Positions 27,250-35,982 of a stretch of 64,000 bases of DNA are shown piece by piece (positions within the stretch are counted from its first letter, which is position 1; every line of letters starts with the position of its first letter). This DNA is from UMGS1933 sp051891435. Its GTDB lineage: Bacteria > Bacillota > Clostridia > TANB77 > CAG-508. Both the position numbers and the translations under genes were made by a program. The stretch is from NCBI GenBank assembly GCA_051891435.1, contig JBJFFE010000016.1, positions 1-64,000 on the forward strand. Direction: 5' to 3'. The notes beneath the pieces were generated by a model that had not been told where the DNA came from, searched no databases, and was given only the letters and a program-made list of their open reading frames with translations.

Positions 27250-27884
27250 TTTAAAGAAAACTAAAAACACAATTATAAATTCAATGGATATATGTAATGA
27301 TATAAACATAGGTGAAAATTGTGTTATTGCAAAAACAGTACGAATAGGTACAAACGTGAAGATTGGAAAATGCACATATATTAGCCCTAGAAGTACTGTT
27401 GACTCAAATGTTATAATAGGTAGTTATTGCTCAATAGCACCAAATGTTTTTATAGCACCAGGACAACATAAAATAAGTAATGTGACTACGCATCCGATAT
27501 TATTCGATCCAATTTGGAGAAAAAAACTAAATATACCAGAAAAAGAATATTATCAAAAAGAAATTGGTAAACAAGAAAAAGAAACAATTATTGGAAATGA
27601 TGTGTGGATACGGATTAAATGCAATTATTATGAGAGGAATAATAATAGGAAATGGAGCTATAATTGGAGCAGGAGCTATAGTTACTAAAGATGTTCCGCC
27701 ATATGCTGTTGTTGCAGGAAATCCAGCTAAAATAATAAAATACAGATTTGAAGAAGAACAAATAAAAAAACTTGGCAAAATGGATAAGTGGTGGGATTTA
27801 CCAATTGAAGTTATAGAACGAAGAATACCAGAAATGTATAACATTGAACAGTACATAAACAAATATTATCAGGAGGAAAAATGA
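27203..27884 (+). CDS. Hexapeptide-repeat acetyltransferase read through a CGG +1 frameshift
   Basis: A left-handed beta-helix O-acetyltransferase (CatB/LbH family) that would acetylate a sugar of the repeat unit. The first 136 codons end at IIGNDVWI, then an in-frame CGG (27611-27613) breaks the frame. Skipping its C continues perfectly as GLNAIIMRG...IGAGAIVTKDVPPYAVVAGNPAK, the standard family C-terminus, about 226 residues in all. The stop overlaps the flippase ATG (ATGA), so the shifted frame is the one coupled to the next gene. Either the product needs +1 frameshifting or the extra C is a sequence error. Confidence 0.85.
27611..27613 (+). other. In-frame CGG, +1 frameshift site 1
   Basis: Codons read ATA CGG ATT; dropping the C gives ATA GGA TTA, restoring the conserved glycine in VWIGLNA of the acetyltransferase. 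Confidence 0.85.
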
Positions 27885-29411
27885 GAACAGAAAATTCAAT
27901 AAAAAATGGAATAATTGCAGCTACTATGACAATAATAAATATATTAATAGGATTTATTGCACAAAAAGTATTTATTGTTTCTCTTGGAAAAGAATATTTG
28001 GGAATAAATAGTTTATTTACAAATATTATATCTATGCTTTCAATAGTAGAACTAGGATTCCGGTTCTGCAATAATATATAATTTATATAAACCTTTAGCA
28101 GATAATAATAAAGAAGAAATAAAAACATTAGTTGATTTCTATAAAAAAACATATAGAATAATTGCTACATCAATCTTGACTATAGGTATATGTATAATTC
28201 CATTTTTAGAAGATATTGTTGGAAAAGTAAACATACGAGAAAACTTAAATCTCATATTTTTACTATATTTAACAGATGTAGTTGTATCTTATTTATTAAC
28301 CTATAAAAGATCTATATTATATGCCGACCAGAAAACATATATAATTAATATCATACATATTGGATATTTAGTTACTATGAATACTATACAGATTGCAATA
28401 TTATTATATAGTAAAAACTTCATATTATATCTTATAACTAAAATAGTTTGTAGAGCTTTAGAAAATATAGTAATAACAAAAATTGCAAATAAAAGATATC
28501 CATATCTTAAGGAAAAGAATATTACTAAAATCTCTAAAAAAACCAAGAGCAATATTGTTATAAAAATAAAAGGACTCTTTTTTCATAAAATAGGGTCATT
28601 CCTTGTATTAGGAACCGATAATATAATAATTTCAAAATTCTTGGGTGTAGTAACAGTAGGGCTGTATTCGAATTATAATCTGATAATACAAGCAGTATCA
28701 AATTTGTTTGGACAAATATTCGCATCATTAACAGCCACAGTTGGAAATTTATTATTAGAAAAGAATAATGAAAAATCATATAAAATTTATAAAAATGTTA
28801 TGTTTTTGAATTCTTGTTTATTTACCTTTGCATCTGTATCAATATTATGCTTGATAGAACCATTTATAACATTATGGATAGGAATTGAATACATATTACC
28901 ATATTCAGTATTAGTTATTTTGGTAATTAATTTTTATCTTCAAGGTATAAGAAAAGCATATGGACTTTTTAAAGAAGCAGCGGGAATTTTTTATGAGGAT
29001 CGTTTTGTCCCTTTAATAGAATCAATAGTTAATATAGTTTCTTCATTAATATTTGTAAAAATATTGGGATTAGAAGGAGTATTTCTAGGAACTATTGCAA
29101 GTTGTTTAGTACTATATATTTATAGCTTTCCAAAATTCGTATACAAAGGATTGTTTGGGAAAAACTATACAAAATATATAAAAGATAATTTGAGGTATAT
29201 GTTACCTTCTGCAATCTCCATAATTATAACTGCAATTATTATAAAAAAAATAATAATTACAAATATTTTCATACAATTATTAGTAAATGCTATAATATCG
29301 TTAATAGTACCAAACTTAATTATGATATTAATATTTTATAAAACAGATGAAGTTAAATATTATAAAGATATGTTAGTGAGAATATTGGGATCAAAAAACA
29401 TTAATTTATAA
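27881..29411 (+). CDS. Polysaccharide flippase (Wzx/MATE-like) read through a CGG +1 frameshift
   Basis: A membrane flippase of about 509 residues with twelve to fourteen helices that moves lipid-linked repeat units outward. The N-terminal 60 codons (RTENSIKNGIIAATM...SIVELGF) are followed by an in-frame CGG at 28061. Without a shift translation stops at 28081. Skipping the C gives GSAIIYNLYKPLADNNKEEI, the standard continuation, and an open frame to 29411. AGGAGG precedes the ATG, which overlaps the acetyltransferase stop. No other defect is visible in 1.5 kb, which argues against ordinary gene decay. Confidence 0.85.
28061..28063 (+). other. In-frame CGG, +1 frameshift site 2
   Basis: Codons read TTC CGG TTC; dropping the C gives TTC GGT TCT, restoring ELGFGSAIIY of the flippase. 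Confidence 0.85.
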
Positions 29412-29482
29412 TAATATATTATGAAAAAATATTTATATAATACATAAAGTGCAACAGAACAAGAAAAGACCATATAGCAGAT

Positions 29483-29782
29483 GTGATAATAAGCAAAAAA
29501 CCAAAAGTTGTAGGAATATATAGATTAACTATGAAAAGTGGTTCTGATAATTTTAGATCTAGTGCAATACAAGGTATTATGAAAAGAATAAAAGCAAAAG
29601 GTATTGAAGTTGTAGTATATGAGCCTACCTTAAATGAAGAAGAGTTCTTTAATAGTAGAGTTATAAAAAATATAGACGAATTTAAAAAATTATCAGATGT
29701 AATAGTTGCAAACAGATTAAATGATGAATTAAAAGATGTTAAAGATAAAATATATACTAGAGACTTATTTAGTAGAGATTAA
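29483..29782 (+). pseudogene. UDP-glucose 6-dehydrogenase C-terminal remnant
   Basis: About 99 residues match the C-terminal third of UDP-glucose dehydrogenases (PKVVGIYRLTMKSGSDNFRSSAI, then the nucleotide-binding tail). The N-terminal NAD and catalytic domains are absent upstream. There is no credible ribosome site, and the reading frame can only begin at GTG. It is probably the leftover of a deletion at the end of the polysaccharide operon rather than a working gene. No CGG is involved here. Confidence 0.75.
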
Positions 29783-29877
29783 AATTAAATAGCACATGTG
29801 CAAAAAAAATGCAGTAGAAGCACTACAAGAAATATCTCTTCTTATAATTTAGAAATGAAAATAAATAATGCTTTATG

Positions 29878-29921
29878 AGCCCTAAAGCTTAGAATAAATC
29901 TAAATTTTAGGGCTATTTTTG
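29878..29921 (+). terminator. Intrinsic terminator after the polysaccharide operon
   Basis: AGCCCTAAA / TTTAGGGCT stem (29878-29886 with 29906-29914) followed by ATTTTTG. The T tail runs into a possible 0A box. Confidence 0.85.
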
Positions 29922-29926
29922 TCGAA
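29920..29926 (+). promoter_or_regulatory. Possible Spo0A (0A) box TGTCGAA
   Basis: TGTCGAATTATG followed by GCGAACGAATTTTCTTG, closely matching the arrangement at 1101-1137. It lies 19 bp upstream of the -35 of the toxin-antitoxin promoter. Confidence 0.35.
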
Positions 29927-29945
29927 TTATGGCGAACGAATTTTC

Positions 29946-29974
29946 TTGACAATTTGTGTCAGTAATTGTAATAT
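29946..29974 (+). promoter_or_regulatory. Distal promoter P1 of the toxin-antitoxin operon
   Basis: TTGACA (29946-29951), 17-bp spacer, TAATAT (29969-29974). Confidence 0.65.
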
Positions 29975-30001
29975 AGTGTAAATAAAAAACATAAATACTA
30001 A

Positions 30002-30031
30002 TTGACAAACTATCAACTGATAGTGTATAAT
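30002..30031 (+). promoter_or_regulatory. Proximal promoter P2 with palindromic operator
   Basis: TTGACA (30002-30007), 18-bp spacer, TATAAT (30026-30031). The spacer is filled by ACTATCA-AC-TGATAGT (30009-30024), a perfect 7+7 palindrome, the likely autoregulatory operator. The predicted start site falls on the AAGGAGG ribosome site, so P2 transcripts might lack it. Confidence 0.65.
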
Positions 30032-30044
30032 AAGGAGGCAGGAC

Positions 30045-30458
30045 ATGGATACGAATTTTATTTCTACGCAAGAAGAGGTCAATGAATTTCTAAAAGAACT
30101 TAAAGATATAATTTCTAGTAATAAGTTTAATGTTGAAAATGATTTGGATATTATTCTAAAAAAGAAAAATGAAAATTTATTAGATCCATATACAACTCAA
30201 AATACACTATTAGCCCTAGATTTTGATAAACATGATATTGTAGATACCTTAAAGTCTCTAACAGATAAAGACTATATAGAAACAGGAAACGACATAAAAA
30301 ATAATCAGTTGCCAAAACTTTATATCTTTGGAAAAACAATACAGGGAAAAGTAATATACATAAAAATTAAAATACGAGATAAAATAAATCATAAAGTGTT
30401 TTGTATTTCTTTTCATTTTGCTAGATATCCACTAACAAAATTCCCATATAATAATTAG
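30045..30458 (+). CDS. Toxin-antitoxin toxin, MqsR-like
   Basis: A 137-residue protein, the first gene of a two-gene unit. The region TLLALDFDKHDIVDTLKSLTDKDYIETG followed by YIFGKTIQGKVIYIKIKIRD and ISFHFARYP resembles MqsR-type RNase toxins (RelE/BrnT-like fold), though it is longer than E. coli MqsR. AAGGAGG precedes the ATG. The antitoxin gene follows after 13 bases with its own good AGGAGG site. The autoregulatory palindrome in the promoter supports the toxin-antitoxin call. Toxicity is inferred, not shown. Confidence 0.7.
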   Translation: MDTNFISTQEEVNEFLKELKDIISSNKFNVENDLDIILKKKNENLLDPYTTQNTLLALDFDKHDIVDTLKSLTDKDYIETGNDIKNNQLPKLYIFGKTIQGKVIYIKIKIRDKINHKVFCISFHFARYPLTKFPYNN

Positions 30459-30471
30459 GAGGTGTATACAC

Positions 30472-31515
30472 ATGGATATTTTAATTGAAAAAGTAAAAAT
30501 TGATTGTCCTTTTTGTAATGAAGAGCATGTAGTAGAAAAAAGAAAAAGAACTACAGTAGGATTAATAAAAAATGAGCAAGTTAATTATGAAGAACAATAT
30601 TTTTTATGTAATAAAACACAATCTAATGAAAATGAATTTGTTACAGCTAAATTAATGGATGGAAATTTACTAAATGCTAGAGATAAATATAGAAAAAATC
30701 ATAATTTACTTACATCTAAACAAATTAAAGAAATAAGAGAAAAGTATAAACTAACACAAGCAGAATTTTCATTTTTACTAGGATTAGGAGAAATTACCAT
30801 TACCAGGTATGAGTCTAAATTAATACAAAATGAAACTTATGATAAGTTAATAAGGCTAATTGATGAAAATGCTTTGTTTGCTTTGGAATCTTTGAAAGAG
30901 AATAAAGATAAGTTTACCAATAATAGATATGAAGAAATAGAAAATAATATAAAAAGAATAATAAATGAAAATACATACAATTACCTAAATGTGCAAGAAA
31001 TCTATACCAAATATATTGAATATGATGATGAAACTATCTATAATGGGTTTAAAAAAATAAGTATTGATAAAATAGAAGCTGTACTAAAATATGTTGCAGA
31101 AAGAATAGATAATTTGTATAAAGTTAAGCTAATGAAAATATTGTGGTATATAGATTTTATATATTACAAAACTTATAAAAAATCTATGATGGGCTTAGTT
31201 TATTCTCATCAAAAAATGGGAGCTTTACCAATAGGATTTGACGAAATTATTAAGTTGCCAGCTCTAATAATAAATGAGCAAATGAAGAAATATGATGGAG
31301 AATATAAAAGTTGCTATCATATATTACCAAATAAAAAATACAAAACTAAAAATTTACTTGAAAAAGAATTGATAGTTATAGATAAAGTTTTAAATAAATT
31401 TTCAAAATTTAATACTGATGAAATTGTAGATTACATGCATAAAGAAAAAGCATATCAAGATACAAAGCCAAATCAGATAATAGAATACAGTATGGCTGAA
31501 TATATTAATATTTAA
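30472..31515 (+). CDS. PanA-type antitoxin (Zn ribbon, HTH, Panacea/DUF4065)
   Basis: A 347-residue antitoxin with three parts. An N-terminal MqsA-like CPFC zinc motif (13-16) is followed by a Cro/HigA helix-turn-helix (about 80-125, ITSKQ-type region with YKLTQAEFSFLLGLGEITITRYES) and a C-terminal DUF4065/Panacea domain (about 190-347, with LKYVAERIDNLYKVKLMKILWYIDF). The second zinc pair of MqsA is reduced: only Cys42 (FLCNK) is seen. The HTH probably binds the ACTATCA palindrome upstream. Panacea antitoxins pair with many different toxins, consistent with the MqsR-like partner here. Confidence 0.85.
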   Translation: MDILIEKVKIDCPFCNEEHVVEKRKRTTVGLIKNEQVNYEEQYFLCNKTQSNENEFVTAKLMDGNLLNARDKYRKNHNLLTSKQIKEIREKYKLTQAEFSFLLGLGEITITRYESKLIQNETYDKLIRLIDENALFALESLKENKDKFTNNRYEEIENNIKRIINENTYNYLNVQEIYTKYIEYDDETIYNGFKKISIDKIEAVLKYVAERIDNLYKVKLMKILWYIDFIYYKTYKKSMMGLVYSHQKMGALPIGFDEIIKLPALIINEQMKKYDGEYKSCYHILPNKKYKTKNLLEKELIVIDKVLNKFSKFNTDEIVDYMHKEKAYQDTKPNQIIEYSMAEYINI

Positions 31516-31522
31516 ATAATAG

Positions 31523-31560
31523 AACCTAAAATTTAATCAAACTAAATTTTAGGTTTTTTC
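31523..31560 (+). terminator. Intrinsic terminator after the toxin-antitoxin operon
   Basis: AACCTAAAATTT / AAATTTTAGGTT, a 12-bp perfect stem followed by TTTTC. Confidence 0.9.
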
Positions 31561-31608
31561 ATATTCCCCTTACTTTAAGCATACCTTTTAATTAAGGAGG
31601 TAAATTCA

Positions 31609-32208
31609 GTGAAGAAGAAAATTTTATTTATTTTTATGTTATGTTTGTTAGTATTTAGCACAGCAGTTTTTGCAGCAGACCAAGGATATGAATTTAACTT
31701 AAAATACGAAGGAGAAATAATTATAGATGAGGCAAAAGAGGGAAGTGTAACCCTTACAGGAACAGATGCTACTCCATATACTAATGTACGTATTAAAGTA
31801 GATTTGGTATCAGGACCAGCTACACCAAGCCTAATTGCATATGATTCAAATGGTACAAGATTTGATATAGCAGAAATTGGATATTGGGGACCACCAGCAG
31901 GTTTTGCAGTTGGAGGAACATTTACAAATGAAACACCAATTACAGCTACATATCCGAAAGCTGGAACATATGTAACAAAACTAAGTCTTGTAGATGTAAA
32001 TAGTAATGAAGCTGTTATTACAAGCAAAGAGTTTACTATAACAGTAAAAGAGGCGAGTGCTCCAGAAAATAATGTAGTTGCAAATAATAATGTAGTTGAA
32101 AATATACCACAAGCAGGAATCAGCTTTTGGATATATCTTCTTATAGTTGTAGCTGCAGTTATAATTGTGTGGGCAGTAATATATTTTGTAAAAAATAAAA
32201 AAGACTAA
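31609..32208 (+). CDS. Secreted surface protein with IPQAG sorting-like tail
   Basis: A 199-residue exported protein starting at GTG after AAGGAGG. It has a signal peptide (1-23, ending VFAA), a beta-rich domain (about 25-148), an Asn-rich linker, then IPQAG (about 165-169), a hydrophobic helix and a KNKKD tail, the layout of a sortase substrate with a non-canonical motif (IPQAG instead of LPxTG). A sortase gene follows 64 bases downstream, so the two are a likely enzyme-substrate pair. The domain itself is not recognised. Confidence 0.8.
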   Translation: MKKKILFIFMLCLLVFSTAVFAADQGYEFNLKYEGEIIIDEAKEGSVTLTGTDATPYTNVRIKVDLVSGPATPSLIAYDSNGTRFDIAEIGYWGPPAGFAVGGTFTNETPITATYPKAGTYVTKLSLVDVNSNEAVITSKEFTITVKEASAPENNVVANNNVVENIPQAGISFWIYLLIVVAAVIIVWAVIYFVKNKKD

Positions 32209-32224
32209 AACATGCACAAATTTT

Positions 32225-32257
32225 ATTAATTAATAATATTATATATTATTAATTAAT
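32225..32257. other. AT-only 15-bp perfect hairpin between substrate and sortase
   Basis: ATTAATTAATAATAT-TAT-ATATTATTAATTAAT. It contains no G or C and lacks a T run, so it is more likely an mRNA processing or attenuation element than a strong terminator. Confidence 0.5.
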
Positions 32258-32272
32258 TTTAAGGTGATTGCT

Positions 32273-32881
32273 TTGAAAGATAAAATAATTGTAATTAAAA
32301 ATAGTATTGTTATATCAATATTATTAATTGCAATTATTTTTTTTATATGGTCTTTAATATATAAGAAAAACTTAAAAAACCAAACTGTAGAAACTAACAT
32401 AGAAACAATAGAAAATACATTTACAAATGAGAATATAGCATCTAAAAAAATAATACCACAAAAAGTTCTTCCAACAGATATAGATGGACATGAAATAATC
32501 GGAAAATTAGAAATTCCAAAAATAAATTTAAGTACATATATATTAGCAGAAACAAATGAAAATACTTTAAATAAATCAGTAACAAAACTATGTGGGCCAA
32601 ATATAAATGGGGCAGGAAATTTTTGTATATTGGGACATAACTACAATAAAACAACTATGTTTGGAAATTTAAAAAAATTAGAAATAAACGATACAATGAC
32701 TCTAATAAACATGTATGGACAAAAAGTAGAATATATAGTTTATGATATATACAAAGTATACCCGAATGAAGTAGAATGCCTAAGACAAGAAACATATGGA
32801 AATAGAGAGGTTACATTAATTACATGCACAACCGGTGCAATAAAAAGGCTGGTAATAAAGGCAACAGAGATATACGATTAG
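32273..32881 (+). CDS. Sortase (class D-like)
   Basis: A cysteine transpeptidase that cleaves sorting signals and links proteins to the wall. About 202 residues with an N-terminal membrane anchor. The catalytic His is in ILGHNYNKT, the Cys in TLITCTTG and the Arg in KRLVIKA. The TTG at 32273 is preferred because AAGGTGAT, a good ribosome site, lies just upstream; a GTG at 32264 is part of that site. It probably acts on the IPQAG protein encoded just before it. Confidence 0.88.
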   Translation: MKDKIIVIKNSIVISILLIAIIFFIWSLIYKKNLKNQTVETNIETIENTFTNENIASKKIIPQKVLPTDIDGHEIIGKLEIPKINLSTYILAETNENTLNKSVTKLCGPNINGAGNFCILGHNYNKTTMFGNLKKLEINDTMTLINMYGQKVEYIVYDIYKVYPNEVECLRQETYGNREVTLITCTTGAIKRLVIKATEIYD

Positions 32882-32913
32882 TTATAAGGTAAATAATAAA
32901 ATTTGTATTATGT

Positions 32914-32943
32914 GTAAGGAACGACGCCCTCGTCGTTCCCTAC
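32914..32943. repeat. GTAGGGG-family palindrome variant
   Basis: GTAAGGAACGACG-CCCT-CGTCGTTCCCTAC, nearly perfect arms, between sortase and O-antigen-ligase genes. Confidence 0.6.
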
Positions 32944-33050
32944 AATATTTAATATAATCACTTTTCGTGTAAATTATCTTTTTTTCAAAAAATACTTTCT
33001 TTTAAACTAAATATATAATATAATAAAACAATAAAAAATAAGGGAGACTA

Positions 33051-34331
33051 ATGATGAAACAAAAAGCTATAACAATTATTTTGACTTTAGTTGTAATAAT
33101 AGCTGCTGTAGGTGTTTTGCCTGTAATATTAACAGGTAGCTATAACACAGTAAAGCTGATATCTTTACTAGCAGGAGGCGCAATACTTGTAATCCTTTTG
33201 CTTGCTAATTATAAAACTCTTTCTATAGATACAAAAGATGTTTTAATATTACTTTTTTTAGGGCTGGTTTTCGCAAGTACATGCTTTTCAAGTAACTTAA
33301 AAGTTTCTATAATAGGAGAAAAAAACAGATATGAAGGACTATTAATGTTTGCTACATACATAATTATTTATCTATGTTCTAAAAAATATTTCCAATATAA
33401 AAACATAAAAATATTTTTAAATATAATGTTTTATGTTTCAGTAGCAATAGGAATTTTAGGAATTGCTCAAAGACATGTGGATTATGTATATTTATATCCT
33501 ATATTTAACCATGGAATATGCTCTACATTTGGAAATTCAAACTTTTTTGGAAGTTATATAAGCATGGTCTTACCAGTGGCTGCAACAATATTTATTTTAA
33601 CAGGAAGTAAAAAAGGATTTTTGCTAAGTTTATTAATGTTTTTCAATTTAATATCATCTGGGACAAGGAGTGCATGGGTTGCATTTGCTGTAATTGCACT
33701 ATTAGGATTAATTTATTTGATAAAACAAAGAAACAAAGTTTATTTTAAAAGAACTATAATACTGCTAGTATGTTTTATTATAATTTTTGTGTATTTATTT
33801 AATGGATTTGGAATTATCCAAAATAATTCAACTACTAAAATAAAAATAAATCAAATAAAAAATGATTTAAAAAAGGCAACTCAAACTGGCTTTTCAAATG
33901 AAATGGGCTCAGGTAGAATAGAAATTTGGAAAATGACGTTAAAACTTATAGCAAAAAAACCAATATTAGGATGTGGAGTAGATAATTTAAAAGCAGGATT
34001 AATTGAGAATTGTACAGACGATATTGTAGCCTTTGCTAATAGAGCCAATGTTCTTGTGGACAAAGCTCATAACGAATATCTACAAATAGCGGCAACCATT
34101 GGAATACCTGCATTAATTGTGTATTTATTATTTATTGGCATGATTTTATTACCAAAAATGAGAAAAATGTTAACTGAAAAAACATATTTAGTAATAACTC
34201 TAACCATAATAAGCTATTTAGTACAAGCATTTTTTAACATAAGTACTATAGGTATTGCACCACTATTTTGGATGATATTGGGATTAAGCGATAATGAAGA
34301 TTTTATAAATAGATTAAGTAAAATTTTATAA
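33051..34331 (+). CDS. O-antigen ligase/polymerase family membrane protein
   Basis: A 426-residue protein with about ten helices. The large loop contains SSGTRSAWVAFAVIALLGLIYL and GSGRIEIWKMTLKLIAKKPILGCGVDN, then DKAHNEYLQIAATIGIPAL, the signature of the Wzy_C/O-antigen ligase family. It transfers or polymerises lipid-linked glycans outside the membrane. AGGGAG precedes two successive ATGs (33051 and 33054); either may be used. It is followed by its own-promoter capsule regulatory genes, so it may belong functionally with the locus upstream. Confidence 0.88.
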   Translation: MMKQKAITIILTLVVIIAAVGVLPVILTGSYNTVKLISLLAGGAILVILLLANYKTLSIDTKDVLILLFLGLVFASTCFSSNLKVSIIGEKNRYEGLLMFATYIIIYLCSKKYFQYKNIKIFLNIMFYVSVAIGILGIAQRHVDYVYLYPIFNHGICSTFGNSNFFGSYISMVLPVAATIFILTGSKKGFLLSLLMFFNLISSGTRSAWVAFAVIALLGLIYLIKQRNKVYFKRTIILLVCFIIIFVYLFNGFGIIQNNSTTKIKINQIKNDLKKATQTGFSNEMGSGRIEIWKMTLKLIAKKPILGCGVDNLKAGLIENCTDDIVAFANRANVLVDKAHNEYLQIAATIGIPALIVYLLFIGMILLPKMRKMLTEKTYLVITLTIISYLVQAFFNISTIGIAPLFWMILGLSDNEDFINRLSKIL

Positions 34332-34338
34332 AAATCTA

Positions 34339-34368
34339 TTGAAAAAAGCATATGAAAACATATATAAT
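34339..34368 (+). promoter_or_regulatory. Promoter of the Wzz/BY-kinase/phosphatase/tyrS operon
   Basis: TTGAAA (34339-34344), 18-bp spacer, TATAAT (34363-34368), 35 bp before the first gene. Confidence 0.6.
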
Positions 34369-34402
34369 ATTTTAGTAAATTTACGAAGGAAGGAAATAAA
34401 AA

Positions 34403-35107
34403 ATGGAAGACCTTGATTTAAAAGAACTATTTAATATTTTTTGGGAAAGAAAATTAGAAATTTTACTGATAATACTAATATTTATAGTAATAGGTGCGGT
34501 ATATTCGTATGCAATTTTAAAACCAGAATATACATCATATACTACGTTGCTATTAACACAAGTAACAAATAACAATTCTGAAGACAATACTTCAATAACT
34601 CAAACAGACTTATCATTGAATTCAAAGCTTGTATCTACATATAGTGAACTTATAAAAAGTAATGCAGTATTGAGGGAAGTAATTAACAACTTGAACATAA
34701 AAAATCTAAATGAAGAAAACTTAAAAAGCAGTATAAAAGTTAGTGCTGTAACCGACACAGAGATGATAAAAATATCAGTAACTAATGAAAATCCAAATTA
34801 TGCAGAGATAATTGCAAATAAAATAGCAGAGGTATTTAGTGAAAAAATTGCTGATATATATAAAATAAATAATGTTTATGTAGTTGATAGAGCAGAGGTA
34901 AGTGAAGTTCCAAGTAATATAAACCATACAAAAGATATTGTTATTTTTACATTCATAGGAATAGTAGTAGCATGTGGATATGTACTACTTGTAAATATGT
35001 TAGATAATACTGTAAAAACAGAAGCAGATATTGAAAAAATAACAGGATTAAAGGTATTGGCATCTATACCAGATTATGATACAGAGGTAAAAGGAGGTAA
35101 AAGATAA
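34403..35107 (+). CDS. Chain-length/kinase-activator protein (Wzz/YveK/CpsC-like)
   Basis: A 234-residue membrane adaptor with two helices (about 20-42 and 172-192) flanking an extracellular domain that begins LKPEYTSYTTLLL. It ends in a short cytoplasmic tail that in this family activates the BY-kinase. The proline-containing VSEVPSNINHTKDI before the second helix is typical. GAAGGAAGG precedes the ATG. The stop codon overlaps the kinase ATG by one base, showing tight coupling. It controls polymer length with the next two genes. Confidence 0.92.
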   Translation: MEDLDLKELFNIFWERKLEILLIILIFIVIGAVYSYAILKPEYTSYTTLLLTQVTNNNSEDNTSITQTDLSLNSKLVSTYSELIKSNAVLREVINNLNIKNLNEENLKSSIKVSAVTDTEMIKISVTNENPNYAEIIANKIAEVFSEKIADIYKINNVYVVDRAEVSEVPSNINHTKDIVIFTFIGIVVACGYVLLVNMLDNTVKTEADIEKITGLKVLASIPDYDTEVKGGKR

Positions 35108-35973
35108 TGAAAAGGGAATTAATAGCACAAAGAACTCCTAAGTCACCGATAGCAGAAGTTTTTAGAACACTAAGAACTAATATACAATTTATGAATTCAA
35201 AAAAAGATTTAAAAACACTTCTAGTAACATCAACAATGCCAGGGGAAGGCAAAAGCTGGGTTGCAGCAAATTTAGCAATAACATTTGCACAAGCAGGAAA
35301 AAAAGTTCTAATTATAGATGCAGATATGAGAAAAGGTAGACAGCATGTAATGTTTAATGTTGAAAATAGAATGGGACTATCAAATTATTTATCTGGAATA
35401 GACGAAATGGGAAGAAATGAAAATTTAGATGTTTTGAAATACGTTAAAGCTACTGAAATACAAAATTTATATTTAATACCAGCAGGAAATGTTCCGCCAA
35501 ATCCATCTGAATTATTAGCTTCAGAAATAACTATTAATATGATTGAAAAATTAAAAGAAGTATTTGATTTTATAATTTTTGATGGTACACCAAGCTTACT
35601 AGTAACAGATGCTTTAATAATTTCAAGATTAGTGGATTCAACAGTAATAGTTACAGAACATAATAGTACAAAAAAAGATAATTTAGAAAAAGTGAAAAAA
35701 GATATAGAAAATGTTGGTGGACAAATTGTAGGAATTATTCTTAATAAAATTCCAGTAAATGCAAAAAAATATATGAGCACATATTATTATAGCAGTACAA
35801 ACTTACCTACAGAAGTAAGAAAAAGTGCGAATAATAGAGTAAAAACTATTGATTATACAGAAAGTGAAAAGAATACAAAAAAGACAGATTACATATTGGA
35901 AAAAGATGAAAATATTTCTAGTGAGAAAACACAGGCAATAATAGAAGAACTAAATAAATATTTAAAGAAATAG
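35107..35973 (+). CDS. Bacterial tyrosine kinase (CpsD/YwqD-like)
   Basis: A cytoplasmic BY-kinase of 288 residues that controls capsule or exopolysaccharide export by autophosphorylation. Walker A is STMPGEGKSWVAANLA (about 40-55), Walker A' LIIDADMRKGRQH and Walker B FIIFDGTPSL. A tyrosine cluster YMSTYYYSS follows the kinase core, with more tyrosines towards the C-terminus (TIDYTES, TDYILE). It overlaps the adaptor gene by one base, and the phosphatase gene follows 9 bases later. Confidence 0.93.
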   Translation: MKRELIAQRTPKSPIAEVFRTLRTNIQFMNSKKDLKTLLVTSTMPGEGKSWVAANLAITFAQAGKKVLIIDADMRKGRQHVMFNVENRMGLSNYLSGIDEMGRNENLDVLKYVKATEIQNLYLIPAGNVPPNPSELLASEITINMIEKLKEVFDFIIFDGTPSLLVTDALIISRLVDSTVIVTEHNSTKKDNLEKVKKDIENVGGQIVGIILNKIPVNAKKYMSTYYYSSTNLPTEVRKSANNRVKTIDYTESEKNTKKTDYILEKDENISSEKTQAIIEELNKYLKK

Positions 35974-35982
35974 GAGAAAGAT

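Noticed and set aside
27203..29411. Treating the acetyltransferase and flippase as ordinary pseudogenes
   Set aside because: Both have a single break, at the same codon type (CGG), with no other damage and overlapping coupled ends; the same pattern occurs in three more genes, which random decay does not explain.
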